Origin: Oscillospiraceae bacterium
GTDB lineage: Bacteria > Bacillota > Clostridia > Saccharofermentanales > Saccharofermentanaceae
Reading direction: 5' to 3'
Length of the DNA stretch: 10,662 nt
NCBI GenBank assembly: GCA_902795955.1
Contig: CADBNJ010000282.1
Coordinates: 1-10,662 of the forward strand
Numbering within the stretch: the first letter of the stretch is position 1; the number at the start of each line of letters is the position of its first letter. Positions 1-6,556 of the stretch are shown here, in pieces. The notes beneath the pieces are model-generated. The model was not told the origin of the DNA. It did not search any database and was given only the letters and a program-made list of their open reading frames with translations. A program made the translations under genes and the position numbers.

Positions 1-50
1 CTTCTCTTTGTACTGTTGCCAAAATCAGAACTACTGAAACTCTCAGACAT
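1..50 (-). CDS. Partial CDS, N-terminus of an unidentified Ser-rich protein
   Basis: Only the first 16 codons are visible (MSESFSSSDFGNSTKR), then the frame runs off the left edge. The ATG is at 50-48 and is preceded by a perfect GGAGG (60-56) at 5-nt spacing, which makes this a confident translation start. It begins 20 bp after the stop of the kinase-like gene, on the same strand, so the two are probably co-transcribed and may work together. The visible residues are polar and Ser-rich, with no signal peptide or membrane segment so far. In other bacteria, kinases of this general kind sit beside PP2C phosphatases, VWA proteins or TerD-like proteins, but nothing visible here discriminates between these, so no function is assigned. 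Confidence 0.8.
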   Translation of the reverse strand, partial: MSESFSSSDFGNSTKR

Positions 51-55
51 AATAA

Positions 56-60
56 CCTCC
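56..60 (-). promoter_or_regulatory. Ribosome binding site of the left-edge gene
   Basis: GGAGG on the minus strand, 5 nt upstream of the ATG at 50-48. It lies in the 20-bp gap after the kinase stop codon and decides the start of the truncated gene. Confidence 0.8.
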
Positions 61-70
61 AATTATATGA

Positions 71-1813
71 TCAGAATAATCCGAATTTTTTCTTCTTGGG
101 TTCAGGATCCGTATTTACGGGCTGCTGCGGCACATTACCTGCAGCTTTTGGAACGAAAGGTGCCTTGGGTGCTGCAGGCTTCTCAAACCCTGAAGGCCTT
201 GCGAAAGCACTTCCGCTCAATCCGGGATTGCTGCTTCCTGCAGCGGCAGCAAACGGATTGTGCAGGCTGGATGAGTATTTGGCAGCCTCTGCAAGAGAAG
301 AGAAACGCTTCTTCGCACCCGGTGCTACGCCGTTACGGTCTCCGGGAGTATTCTCTTCAGCTTCAGAAGTTGCATGATAATCCATCTTCGGGAACACCTT
401 GTATGCTTCCGGATCCTCAAACTTGTGACCTGCAAGATCATCACGATACTCAAGTATTGTCTCATACCACTGTATTGCTTCATAGGACCTGCCAAGCTTG
501 AAAGTGTTATAAAGCATTGTACGTATCTTAGCAGGCAGATACTGCCATATGAAGTTATATCCTCCAAGAGGAATATGCTCCTCATCACTGTTATCAAGCG
601 TGTAAGGGAAATTCTTCTCAAGTATCTCTTCCCTCAAAGTCTCAGCACCGTTACGTGTTGCATAAGGGTGCAAACCGCAGAACAGCGTAGAGAATACAAG
701 CATTGCGATAGAATAATCCTCATCCTCAAGCTTCCTTACAAACCCGGCAAAATCCTTGCCCCACAGCCTCGGGTCAGTAAACTCCTCAGTGCCTACAGGG
801 CAAGGAAGATTACCTACCTGTACGGAGTCCATATCGATCAGATAAACCGCATTGGACGAATAGAGAAGAGCATTCTTAAGCTGGATATCTCCCGCAACGA
901 TATTATGCATATGAAGATACAGGTATTTCTCTATGAGATTGATCAGTGTTGTGGCAACATCCTCCCTCTTCCATTCCGGGAAGTTATTGACCATAGCATC
1001 CGGACCGTCGAATATATTACCAAGTGTCTTGCCTTTGCCGAGGAACATCGTGTAGCCGACGGGCACACCTTTATAGAAAAGGAGATCCTGCGGCCAGCAT
1101 ATACCCGCACTCTTGATACCCATCGATACCATCTTGGTAAGCTTGCTCCATCTGAGAGGAGTAATAACGTTCTTATGATAGATCTTGGCAACCTTAAGCC
1201 TGTTATCTGTCAGGAAAACCATTCCTTCTGCCCCTGAGCTGATCCTCTTGGTCAGTTCAAGCTGCTTGCTGCTGCCGGTAGTTACCTTATCACCGACATT
1301 GCAGAATGCATCAGAATCAAGATATGCCTTCTTGAGAGCTACAGGATTGACCCCGGGAACCGATACCTCCCCCAGAAACTCACCTGAACCGTGATAAACA
1401 GTATGATCTGCTGCTGATAATATGCAGATATCCCCGTCGAAAGAGATCTGCTTCTCAACAAGGCGCTTCGTGAATATTCCGTTCTTCGTTGTAACGATAC
1501 AATAATTCCCAACCTGGGATATCGACTTTATAAACTCAGCGGTGTCCGAGGTCTGAACTGAATGAAGCTTACGCAAAGGAAGGAGCACAGAACAAAACTC
1601 CTTCATGGCGGAGGCTGAAGCATCGTCCTTTGCATCACCCTGATGAATAAGGCAGTAATGCAACAGCTTAAAGGAAGCGCTTACATAGACATCAGGCGAC
1701 TTATTGACGATCATATCCATAAACTCAAAAAAGAGCGACGTACCGCCAAACTCCCTGATAACAGAGTAGTCAAGAATAAGATTATCGTAATTCAATAAAT
1801 ATTCCAGTGCCAT
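71..1813 (-). CDS. Ser/Thr-kinase-like protein with PIN-like N-terminus and low-complexity tail
   Basis: A 580-residue protein in three parts. Residues 1-130 resemble a PIN-like fold: a hydrophobic strand ending in Asp15 (LILDYSVI), helices, then a strand (NYCIVTT, 103-109) and GDICIL (127-132). The usual nuclease acidic residue after the late strand is not obvious, so nuclease activity is doubtful. Residues about 188-460 are a protein-kinase-like domain: glycine-rich loop SSGAEGMVF (192-200), candidate ATP-binding Lys210 in VAKIY, catalytic-loop equivalent GDIQLKNALL with Asp309 and Asn314, a DFG-equivalent LIDMDS with Asp327, and GTEEFTDP (341-348) where the activation segment should end. 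The HRD and DFG motifs are divergent but the key acids and Asn are present, so activity is plausible. Residues 478-580 are Pro/Ala/Ser-rich and probably disordered, ending in a basic-hydrophobic KKKKFGLF. AAGGA (1826-1822) at 8-nt spacing supports the start. The kinase assignment is fairly secure, the PIN assignment tentative, the substrate unknown. Confidence 0.75.
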   Translation of the reverse strand: MALEYLLNYDNLILDYSVIREFGGTSLFFEFMDMIVNKSPDVYVSASFKLLHYCLIHQGDAKDDASASAMKEFCSVLLPLRKLHSVQTSDTAEFIKSISQVGNYCIVTTKNGIFTKRLVEKQISFDGDICILSAADHTVYHGSGEFLGEVSVPGVNPVALKKAYLDSDAFCNVGDKVTTGSSKQLELTKRISSGAEGMVFLTDNRLKVAKIYHKNVITPLRWSKLTKMVSMGIKSAGICWPQDLLFYKGVPVGYTMFLGKGKTLGNIFDGPDAMVNNFPEWKREDVATTLINLIEKYLYLHMHNIVAGDIQLKNALLYSSNAVYLIDMDSVQVGNLPCPVGTEEFTDPRLWGKDFAGFVRKLEDEDYSIAMLVFSTLFCGLHPYATRNGAETLREEILEKNFPYTLDNSDEEHIPLGGYNFIWQYLPAKIRTMLYNTFKLGRSYEAIQWYETILEYRDDLAGHKFEDPEAYKVFPKMDYHATSEAEENTPGDRNGVAPGAKKRFSSLAEAAKYSSSLHNPFAAAAGSSNPGLSGSAFARPSGFEKPAAPKAPFVPKAAGNVPQQPVNTDPEPKKKKFGLF

Positions 1814-1816
1814 ATT

Positions 1817-1842
1817 TAATATCCTTCATATCTAGGATATTA
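1817..1842 (-). repeat. 8-bp inverted repeat over the -10 box and RBS of the kinase-like gene
   Basis: TAATATCC (1817-1824) and GGATATTA (1835-1842) are perfect inverted repeats separated by 10 bp. One arm overlaps the candidate TATAAT at 1844-1839 and the other overlaps the AAGGA ribosome binding site. It could be a repressor operator or, if transcription starts further upstream, an RNA hairpin that controls translation. The sequence shows the symmetry; the regulatory role is inferred. Confidence 0.4.
1822..1826 (-). promoter_or_regulatory. Ribosome binding site of the kinase-like gene
   Basis: AAGGA on the minus strand, 8 nt before the ATG at 1813-1811. It partly lies in one arm of an inverted repeat (1817-1824 / 1835-1842), so a hairpin in the leader RNA could mask it. 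Confidence 0.55.
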
Positions 1843-1867
1843 TAAATTACTTTATAAAAAGAGGCAA
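1839..1867 (-). promoter_or_regulatory. Candidate sigma-A promoter P2 for the kinase-like gene
   Basis: On the minus strand a perfect -10 TATAAT (1844-1839) lies 17 bp downstream of a weak -35 TTGCCT (1867-1862, four of six matches). Transcription would start near 1832, giving a leader of about 20 nt that still includes the ribosome binding site. The -35 is poor, so this may need an activator or may be chance in AT-rich DNA. Confidence 0.4.
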
Positions 1868-1888
1868 CCAAATTTGACAAAATTGTGG
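1868..1888 (-). terminator. Weak hairpin downstream of lysA, possible terminator
   Basis: The transcript of the minus strand can form an 8-bp stem (CCA plus AATTT against AAATT plus TGG) with one bulged C and a TGTC loop. A CTCTTTTT run follows about 5 nt after the stem. The stem is AT-rich and the T tract is displaced, so termination would be weak or partial, and read-through from lysA into the kinase gene remains possible. Confidence 0.25.
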
Positions 1889-1892
1889 CAAA

Positions 1893-1921
1893 ACTGTATT
1901 AATTCTTAAAACTATTGTCAA
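1893..1921 (-). promoter_or_regulatory. Candidate promoter P1 at the end of lysA
   Basis: A perfect -35 TTGACA (1921-1916) overlaps the lysA stop codon on the minus strand, followed after 17 bp by TACAGT (1898-1893, four of six matches to TATAAT). Start would be near 1886. Together with the candidate P2 at 1839-1867, this suggests the kinase gene begins a new transcription unit. Motif-based only. Confidence 0.4.
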
Positions 1922-3165
1922 AACTCAAAGTTCCTGAAAAGATCATCGTAAGTATCTCTTCTTCTGATCATCTTTACATCACCGGAGCTTGTTATCAGAA
2001 CTTCAGCCGGACGGAGTCTCATATTATAGTTGGATGCCATAGAATAACCATATGCACCTGCATCGAGAACGCATGCTATATCATTTGTCTTGATCTCGGG
2101 AAGGAGTCTCTCCTTGGCGATTATATCACCGCTCTCACAGATATTACCCGTCACAGTGACATATTCGGGATTGTCTGTTACGACCTTGCCGTCCCTGATT
2201 ACTTCGATATCATGCCAGGAACCGTAAAGAGAAGGCCTTGTAAGAATGTTCATTCCGATATCCGTACCTGCATATTTGCGGCCTGCATTGTATTTGACGG
2301 CATACACTCTGCCCAGCAGGACACCGCCCTCGCAGAAAGCATATCTTCCGGGTTCTGTCTTGAACAGCGGAACATATCCGACTTCTTCGACAAACTTATC
2401 AAGAACCTTCTCAAACTCCTTCTCAAATGTATCAAAATCGAAAGGCTTCTCGCCCTCAGAGACCTTATGATAAGGAACGCCGTAACCGCCGCCGAAATCG
2501 ATGAATTCGAGCTTGCCGAACCTCTTTGCCATCGCAAGCAGATTCTTTACGGATTCAAGGAACGGAGCGGGATTCATGAACAATGATCCGATATGCTGAT
2601 TGATACCTGCGATCTTAAGATCATGCTTAGCCGCTACCTCAAATAGCGTATCGAGCTGATCATCTGTTATGGCAAACTTCGTATTCTTGCCTGCAGTGAC
2701 AACTTTCTCATGATGGCCGGCACCGACACCGGGATTAAGCCTTACTGCGCACCTTCCGCCGGGATTGATCTGACCGTAGAGATCAAGCTGATCGATACTG
2801 TCAAGACTTGTCATTATATTATTGTCTACGGCAAACTGAAGCTCCTCGCGGGATACATTGTTGGGAACATAAAAGATCCTGTCAGGTGTAAATCCGGCCT
2901 TCATCAGCAAACGGATCTCGCCCTCGCTCATTGCATCACAGTTAAGACCTTCCTCAAGAGCTATCTTAAGCAGGCTGAGGTTCGAATTTGCCTTGATGGA
3001 GTAATTGGTAACATAAGGGTATTTGGTTATAAGGCCGGCAAGCCTCTTAAGATTGCCTCTGATTATGTCTTCATTGTACACGTACAGAGGTGAGCCGTAC
3101 TCCTCCAAAAGACGCTCAGCGTCACTATTACCAAAGAAATTCACACTTCTGACAAATGATTCCAT
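1918..3165 (-). CDS. lysA: Diaminopimelate decarboxylase (LysA)
   Basis: Cytosolic PLP enzyme that decarboxylates meso-diaminopimelate to L-lysine, the last step of lysine synthesis; it also draws on the DAP pool used for cell-wall peptides. The 415-residue length is normal for the family. Fold-type III motifs are in order: YSIKAN with PLP-binding Lys58, HIGS (191-194), phosphate-binding GGGYG (225-229), EPGR (271-274), CESGD (343-347, with the active-site Cys contributed to the partner subunit) and AYGYSMASNYN (371-381). The last group is characteristic of DAP decarboxylase rather than ornithine, arginine or carboxynorspermidine relatives. The ATG is 2 bp after the stop of the MutS-like gene, and its ribosome binding site AGGAGA (3180-3175) lies inside that gene, which points to translational coupling. 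There is no leader long enough for a lysine riboswitch at this gene, so control must come from the operon promoter upstream. Confidence 0.96.
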   Translation of the reverse strand: MESFVRSVNFFGNSDAERLLEEYGSPLYVYNEDIIRGNLKRLAGLITKYPYVTNYSIKANSNLSLLKIALEEGLNCDAMSEGEIRLLMKAGFTPDRIFYVPNNVSREELQFAVDNNIMTSLDSIDQLDLYGQINPGGRCAVRLNPGVGAGHHEKVVTAGKNTKFAITDDQLDTLFEVAAKHDLKIAGINQHIGSLFMNPAPFLESVKNLLAMAKRFGKLEFIDFGGGYGVPYHKVSEGEKPFDFDTFEKEFEKVLDKFVEEVGYVPLFKTEPGRYAFCEGGVLLGRVYAVKYNAGRKYAGTDIGMNILTRPSLYGSWHDIEVIRDGKVVTDNPEYVTVTGNICESGDIIAKERLLPEIKTNDIACVLDAGAYGYSMASNYNMRLRPAEVLITSSGDVKMIRRRDTYDDLFRNFEF

Positions 3166-3167
3166 TA

Positions 3168-5042
3168 TTATTCTTCTCCTTTATCTATACCCACAAGTCT
3201 CATCAAATAAGCGGCATTTGAAGCCCTTGAGATACCTTTTTTTAATTTATAATCAAATGTAATGCCTATATCATCATACTTCTCACTGAAATAATAGTAA
3301 ATAACATTCTTCAGCTGATTCTCTGTTTTATCGACCAGAGCATAGTCATGCGTAGTCATCATACCACAAATATACGGTTTTGAAAGATTCCGCAGAACAG
3401 TATATGCTCCGGCAGTCCTGTCATCGGAATTAGTTCCCCTGAAGATCTCATCTATCAGGAACAGCAAAGGGCGCCCTTCCTTGCCGGCATTTACGATTCC
3501 GGATATCCGGACAAGTTCGGCTTTGAAGGTGCTCATATTCTCTTCAAGACTGTCAACGATCCTCATGGAAGACATAAGGCGCATCTTGCCGAGCGTAAGT
3601 TCTGATGCAGGCACGGGACCGCCCATATAAGCCAAGAGAGCGCAGATACCGACAGTCCGGATAAGAGTTGTCTTGCCTGACATGTTAGAACCGGTAATAA
3701 GGGCAATATCCGAATTGAGCGTAACAGAATTTGCCACTCTTGTTTCAGGATACAGAAGAGGATGGCATATATCCTTCCCGTCGAAATAGGCATTATCTTC
3801 AGGACTTATGCTGTCGATAAACGACGGGAAAACATATTTATCTGACGTGAAAATGATCTGTGACTGTGAAGCAATGCACTCAAATTCACCGATATTATCA
3901 AGGACTTTCCCGAGGGAACCGCCATATTGGGCATTCCACCCGGACATAAGATCAGATACGAGATAATCAACGGGAAATACCAGATTCAATAAAAGCGCAA
4001 AGAGCGGCTGACTTCTCATATCAGCTATGGTCAGGATCCTGCAAAGACTGGTCATGATATCAGACACTCTTCCCTGCTCCCTCAGCCCGCCTGACGTCAG
4101 ATCCTTAAGATACCGGGCCTTGTAATCAGCTTCCTGAAGAACTTTATACAGATTCCTTACAGTCTTACACTTACGTATGGTAAGTGATGACGGCAGGAGA
4201 TCCCTGTTCCTGAACAGTCCTATTCCCCAGATAATGAGGTTGATTATCATGACACCGAGGAACGCTGCTCTCACATAGGATAATTCGACAAAGATCATTA
4301 TCACAGGTATCAGCCACAGCAGCGGGATAAATTTATACAGCACCCTGCCTGCTCTGCTCATCGGAGTCCTTCCTTCGAACAGATGGCGGAGATCATCATC
4401 AGAATACCTCAGATACCCGAGTCCGGCTGTTGCCTGGAAATCCTGAAGCTTATCAGTGTCAGCCGCAATCTCGGCACAGGCCTCCTGAACCAGCTTCAAT
4501 CCGGCGTTATTACTCTCCTCAACAGAAGCATTCATCAGTTTGTGAGCAAAAGCCTTGCGTCCCATAACAGTCTCTGCAGTATTAAGCAGCGTAAATACCG
4601 AACGTTTACCGAACAGTCCGAAGTCCTGACAGTAATCATGATCATTCTTATAATATTCTTCGCCTGTAAAGATCTCGGTATTGAGGGACTTCTCATCAGC
4701 CTTCGTAATACCGTTAAGAGCATTCTGCATGAGTCCGTCAAAATCACCCGTTATCCTGTAGATATAGTCAGCATTAACGGAATACAGGGAACTGACGAAT
4801 TTGAGCTTGTCAGTTACTCTCCCGTGGCAGGAACAGAGCACTGCAAACACGCACAAAAAAAATGCCGATGCGATGTATAACGGCACAAGTGAGTTAACAT
4901 AACCGAGTACAATACATAAAATGAACAGGACAAACGTTACAAAACGCAGGATACTGTAAACAATGCTTTTGTGTTCAAGATCAGATATCTGCGCCGCGAG
5001 GACTCTGCCGCGCTCCTCAAACTTCTCAACTCTCGGATTCAT
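3168..5042 (-). CDS. Membrane-anchored MutS-like ATPase
   Basis: A 624-residue protein with a C-terminal MutS-family ABC-type ATPase: Walker A GSNMSGKTT (451-459), the MutS-type ENMSTFKAEL (501-510), Walker B LLFLIDEIFRGT (526-537) and the switch His in TTHD (563-566). A region at about 285-400 looks like the MutS core/lever helices. Two hydrophobic stretches, about 27-72 and 236-277, each long enough for a helical hairpin or one to two membrane spans, put it in the membrane. There is no N-terminal mismatch-binding domain with the Phe-X-Glu motif, and no C-terminal Smr nuclease as in MutS2, so it is not a normal mismatch repair protein. Related membrane MutS-like proteins occur in Firmicutes and Bacteroidetes without a settled role. 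AAGGAA (5062-5057) overlaps the sirtuin stop at a rather long 14-nt spacing before the ATG. It lies between the sirtuin gene (11-bp gap) and lysA (2-bp gap). Confidence 0.85.
   Translation of the reverse strand: MNPRVEKFEERGRVLAAQISDLEHKSIVYSILRFVTFVLFILCIVLGYVNSLVPLYIASAFFLCVFAVLCSCHGRVTDKLKFVSSLYSVNADYIYRITGDFDGLMQNALNGITKADEKSLNTEIFTGEEYYKNDHDYCQDFGLFGKRSVFTLLNTAETVMGRKAFAHKLMNASVEESNNAGLKLVQEACAEIAADTDKLQDFQATAGLGYLRYSDDDLRHLFEGRTPMSRAGRVLYKFIPLLWLIPVIMIFVELSYVRAAFLGVMIINLIIWGIGLFRNRDLLPSSLTIRKCKTVRNLYKVLQEADYKARYLKDLTSGGLREQGRVSDIMTSLCRILTIADMRSQPLFALLLNLVFPVDYLVSDLMSGWNAQYGGSLGKVLDNIGEFECIASQSQIIFTSDKYVFPSFIDSISPEDNAYFDGKDICHPLLYPETRVANSVTLNSDIALITGSNMSGKTTLIRTVGICALLAYMGGPVPASELTLGKMRLMSSMRIVDSLEENMSTFKAELVRISGIVNAGKEGRPLLFLIDEIFRGTNSDDRTAGAYTVLRNLSKPYICGMMTTHDYALVDKTENQLKNVIYYYFSEKYDDIGITFDYKLKKGISRASNAAYLMRLVGIDKGEE
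3175..3180 (-). promoter_or_regulatory. Ribosome binding site of lysA inside the MutS-like gene
   Basis: AGGAGA on the minus strand lies within the last codons of the MutS-like gene, 9 nt before the lysA ATG (3165-3163). It supports this start and coupled translation of the two genes. Confidence 0.75.
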
Positions 5043-5053
5043 CTATAACGGTA

Positions 5054-6058
5054 TTATTCCTTGCTCTTTTTGCTTGCGGAAGACTTTTTGGACGATGAAG
5101 ACTTGGAAGCTGCTGTTCCCTTCTTCGCTGCCGTTGACTTCTTGTCTGCAGGCTTCTTGTCAGATTCCGGCTTCTTTGCAGACGCAGTCTTCCCGGCTGA
5201 AGTCTTCTTCACTGCTGATGTCTTCTTGGAGGATGACGACTTCTTGGCAGCGGTTGTCTTCTTGGAAGCGGTCGTCTTCTTGGAAGAAACACGCTTGGGA
5301 ATAGCGCTGTCAAGCACTTCCCCGATGCTGTCATGTATTGTCAGCAATGCCTGAAGATCAAGATAAGTGGAACTCTTATTGATGATAACCACCTTATCGT
5401 GCTTGAGGAACTGCGCAAATGTTGCAGCAGGATATACGGTGAGTGAAGTTCCGCCGATGATGAGAAGGTCTGCCTTCTTGATCGCCTTGATGGCGCCGTC
5501 GACATTCTGATGTTCAAGATTCTCCTCATAAAGAACTATATCAGGCCTTATCATGCCTCCGCATTTATCGCAATGAGGAACTCCCTCGTGGTTGATAATG
5601 TAATCTATCTTGAACTTCTTGCCGCATTCCATGCAATAATTACGGAAAACAGACCCGTGAAGTTCGATCGTCGTCTTGGAGCCGGCATCCTGATGAAGAT
5701 TGTCGATATTCTGTGTGATAGTAGCCTTGAGCTTGCCCTGCTTCTCGAGCCTTACAAGTGCTTTGTGAGCCTTGTTGGGCTTGGCATCAGGATAAAGGAG
5801 CTTCCTCTTGTAGAAATCATAGAATTCCTCAGGATGCTCCATAAAGAAGGAATGTGAGATAATATCCACCGGTCTGTACTTGAGGCCGCTCTCCTGATTA
5901 TAAATACCTTCTCCGCTCCTGAAATCAGGGATACCGCTCTCCGTGGACACGCCGGCACCACCGAGGAATACGATATTCTCGGATGATTCGATCAGCATGC
6001 GAAGCTGATTGATCTTGTTCTCCTTAGCTCCTTCATATCTGTCAAGTCTGGTTTCCAT
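5054..6058 (-). CDS. cobB: Sir2-family NAD-dependent protein deacylase with H1-like lysine-rich tail
   Basis: Residues 1 to about 255 form a complete sirtuin core, an NAD-dependent enzyme that removes acetyl or related acyl groups from lysine side chains, releasing nicotinamide and O-acyl-ADP-ribose. Motifs: GAGVSTESGIPDFRS (34-48) for NAD binding, TQNIDNLH (115-122), catalytic His134 in ELHG, a four-Cys zinc site (Cys142, Cys145, Cys163, Cys166), IRPDIVLYEE (170-179), GGTSLTVYPA (202-211) and INKSS (226-230). Bacterial sirtuins usually end near residue 240-250. Here residues 258-334 add a tail with 25 Lys in 77 positions, the rest mostly Ser, Ala and Thr, in KK doublets every 5-6 residues, like bacterial histone-H1-like or AlgP-type tails. 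The tail could bind DNA or RNA, or be a substrate of its own enzyme. GAGG (6067-6064) at 5-nt spacing supports the ATG. The gene is 12 bp after the PH-domain gene and 11 bp before the MutS-like gene. The symbol reflects the family, not a proven orthologue. Confidence 0.94.
   Translation of the reverse strand: METRLDRYEGAKENKINQLRMLIESSENIVFLGGAGVSTESGIPDFRSGEGIYNQESGLKYRPVDIISHSFFMEHPEEFYDFYKRKLLYPDAKPNKAHKALVRLEKQGKLKATITQNIDNLHQDAGSKTTIELHGSVFRNYCMECGKKFKIDYIINHEGVPHCDKCGGMIRPDIVLYEENLEHQNVDGAIKAIKKADLLIIGGTSLTVYPAATFAQFLKHDKVVIINKSSTYLDLQALLTIHDSIGEVLDSAIPKRVSSKKTTASKKTTAAKKSSSSKKTSAVKKTSAGKTASAKKPESDKKPADKKSTAAKKGTAASKSSSSKKSSASKKSKE
5057..5287 (-). repeat. cobB: Degenerate short repeats encoding the sirtuin tail
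   Basis: The DNA for sirtuin residues 258-334 consists of degenerate repeats built on a CTTCTTGG core (plus strand) that encode KK doublets spaced by Ser/Ala/Thr. The clearest case is an 18-bp tandem duplication at 5250-5267 and 5268-5285 with a single mismatch, encoding SKKTTA twice. Such DNA is prone to slippage, so tail length may differ among strains. The reading frame is intact throughout. Confidence 0.8.
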
Positions 6059-6070
6059 AAAAGCCTCGTA

Positions 6071-6520
6071 TTATAAGTTATCAATTCCGCCGAAATGATC
6101 AACACCCATGTCGATGCCGCCGTCATCGAATCCTGCTGCACCGAACATCTCTTTACCGAGAACTCTCTTCTCGTTACGTTCTTTCTCAACGATATTGCTG
6201 AGCGCCCTGTAGACTCTCTCGGAATCCTTGACGCTCTCGATCCTCATGATAGGTAAAGTCTGGTCGGCCGTAGTCAGGACGATCGTGCCGACGCCGAACA
6301 GCCTCTGACCGAGAGTACGGCTCATCGTAACGTCGAGGACGCGGTAAAGCAGGATCTCGTCACTTACGATATTGAGAAAGCCCTTCTTAAGATAGAATCT
6401 GTTCTCGTCAAAACTGTATCTCGTAAAAGATAACGGAAGACCGAGATATCTTTTACGGTCATGCCATAAGATCTCGTCTTCCTGCGCAAATTGAGTAAGT
6501 CTGTCCGGTTTTTTTGCCAT
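6071..6520 (-). CDS. Bacterial PH-domain protein (bPH2/YdbS-like)
   Basis: A 149-residue protein with one bacterial pleckstrin-homology-like domain at about 25-115. Diagnostic pattern: LPLSFTRYSFDENRFYLKKGFLN (strands starting near 28), then IVSDEILLYRVLDVTMSRT (51-69) and the IVLTTAD strand (80-86), ending in a helix (VKDSERVYRALSNIVEKER, 97-115). This matches the DUF304/bPH2 group, usually found as a membrane-associated or ligand-binding scaffold in Firmicutes. Unlike many YdbS-type proteins it has no membrane segment, so it is probably cytosolic or peripheral. The C-terminal 25 residues are rich in Gly and Asp and likely flexible. Start is supported by a strong GGAGGT (6530-6525), with 4 nt between it and the ATG. 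It is the first gene after a 108-bp intergenic region and 12 bp before the sirtuin gene, so it probably heads the PH - sirtuin - MutS-like - lysA operon. No precise function is known to me. Confidence 0.8.
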   Translation of the reverse strand: MAKKPDRLTQFAQEDEILWHDRKRYLGLPLSFTRYSFDENRFYLKKGFLNIVSDEILLYRVLDVTMSRTLGQRLFGVGTIVLTTADQTLPIMRIESVKDSERVYRALSNIVEKERNEKRVLGKEMFGAAGFDDGGIDMGVDHFGGIDNL

Positions 6521-6524
6521 GATG

Positions 6525-6530
6525 ACCTCC
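6525..6530 (-). promoter_or_regulatory. Ribosome binding site of the PH-domain gene
   Basis: GGAGGT on the minus strand with 4 nt before the ATG at 6520-6518. It is the strongest ribosome binding site in the four-gene operon. Confidence 0.75.
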
Positions 6531-6556
6531 GCGAAAAACTTTATTATTCATAACTA

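Noticed and set aside
71..82. C-terminal FGLF of the kinase-like protein as a sliding-clamp binding motif
   Set aside because: It lacks the Gln and spacing of the usual QLxLF-type motif, and a four-residue match at a basic tail is too weak to claim.
374..1237. Plus-strand open frame of 287 codons
   Set aside because: It is antisense to the kinase domain, whose motifs are clear on the minus strand; no independent support.
3166..3180. Lysine riboswitch in front of lysA
   Set aside because: Only 2 bp separate lysA from the preceding gene, so there is no room for a riboswitch there.
5057..5287. Possible CRISPR array or satellite repeat
   Set aside because: The repeats are short, degenerate, in frame and coding, with no constant repeat and unique spacers of regular length.
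5061..5354. Plus-strand frame rich in Phe, Leu, Asp and Ala that could look like a membrane peptide
   Set aside because: The composition is simply the reverse reading of the Lys/Ser/Ala repeat codons in the sirtuin tail.
5054..6058. Sir2 as part of an antiphage defence system
   Set aside because: The core is a standard protein deacylase with a zinc site, and none of the neighbours is a known defence partner; the adjacent genes look like housekeeping or envelope functions.
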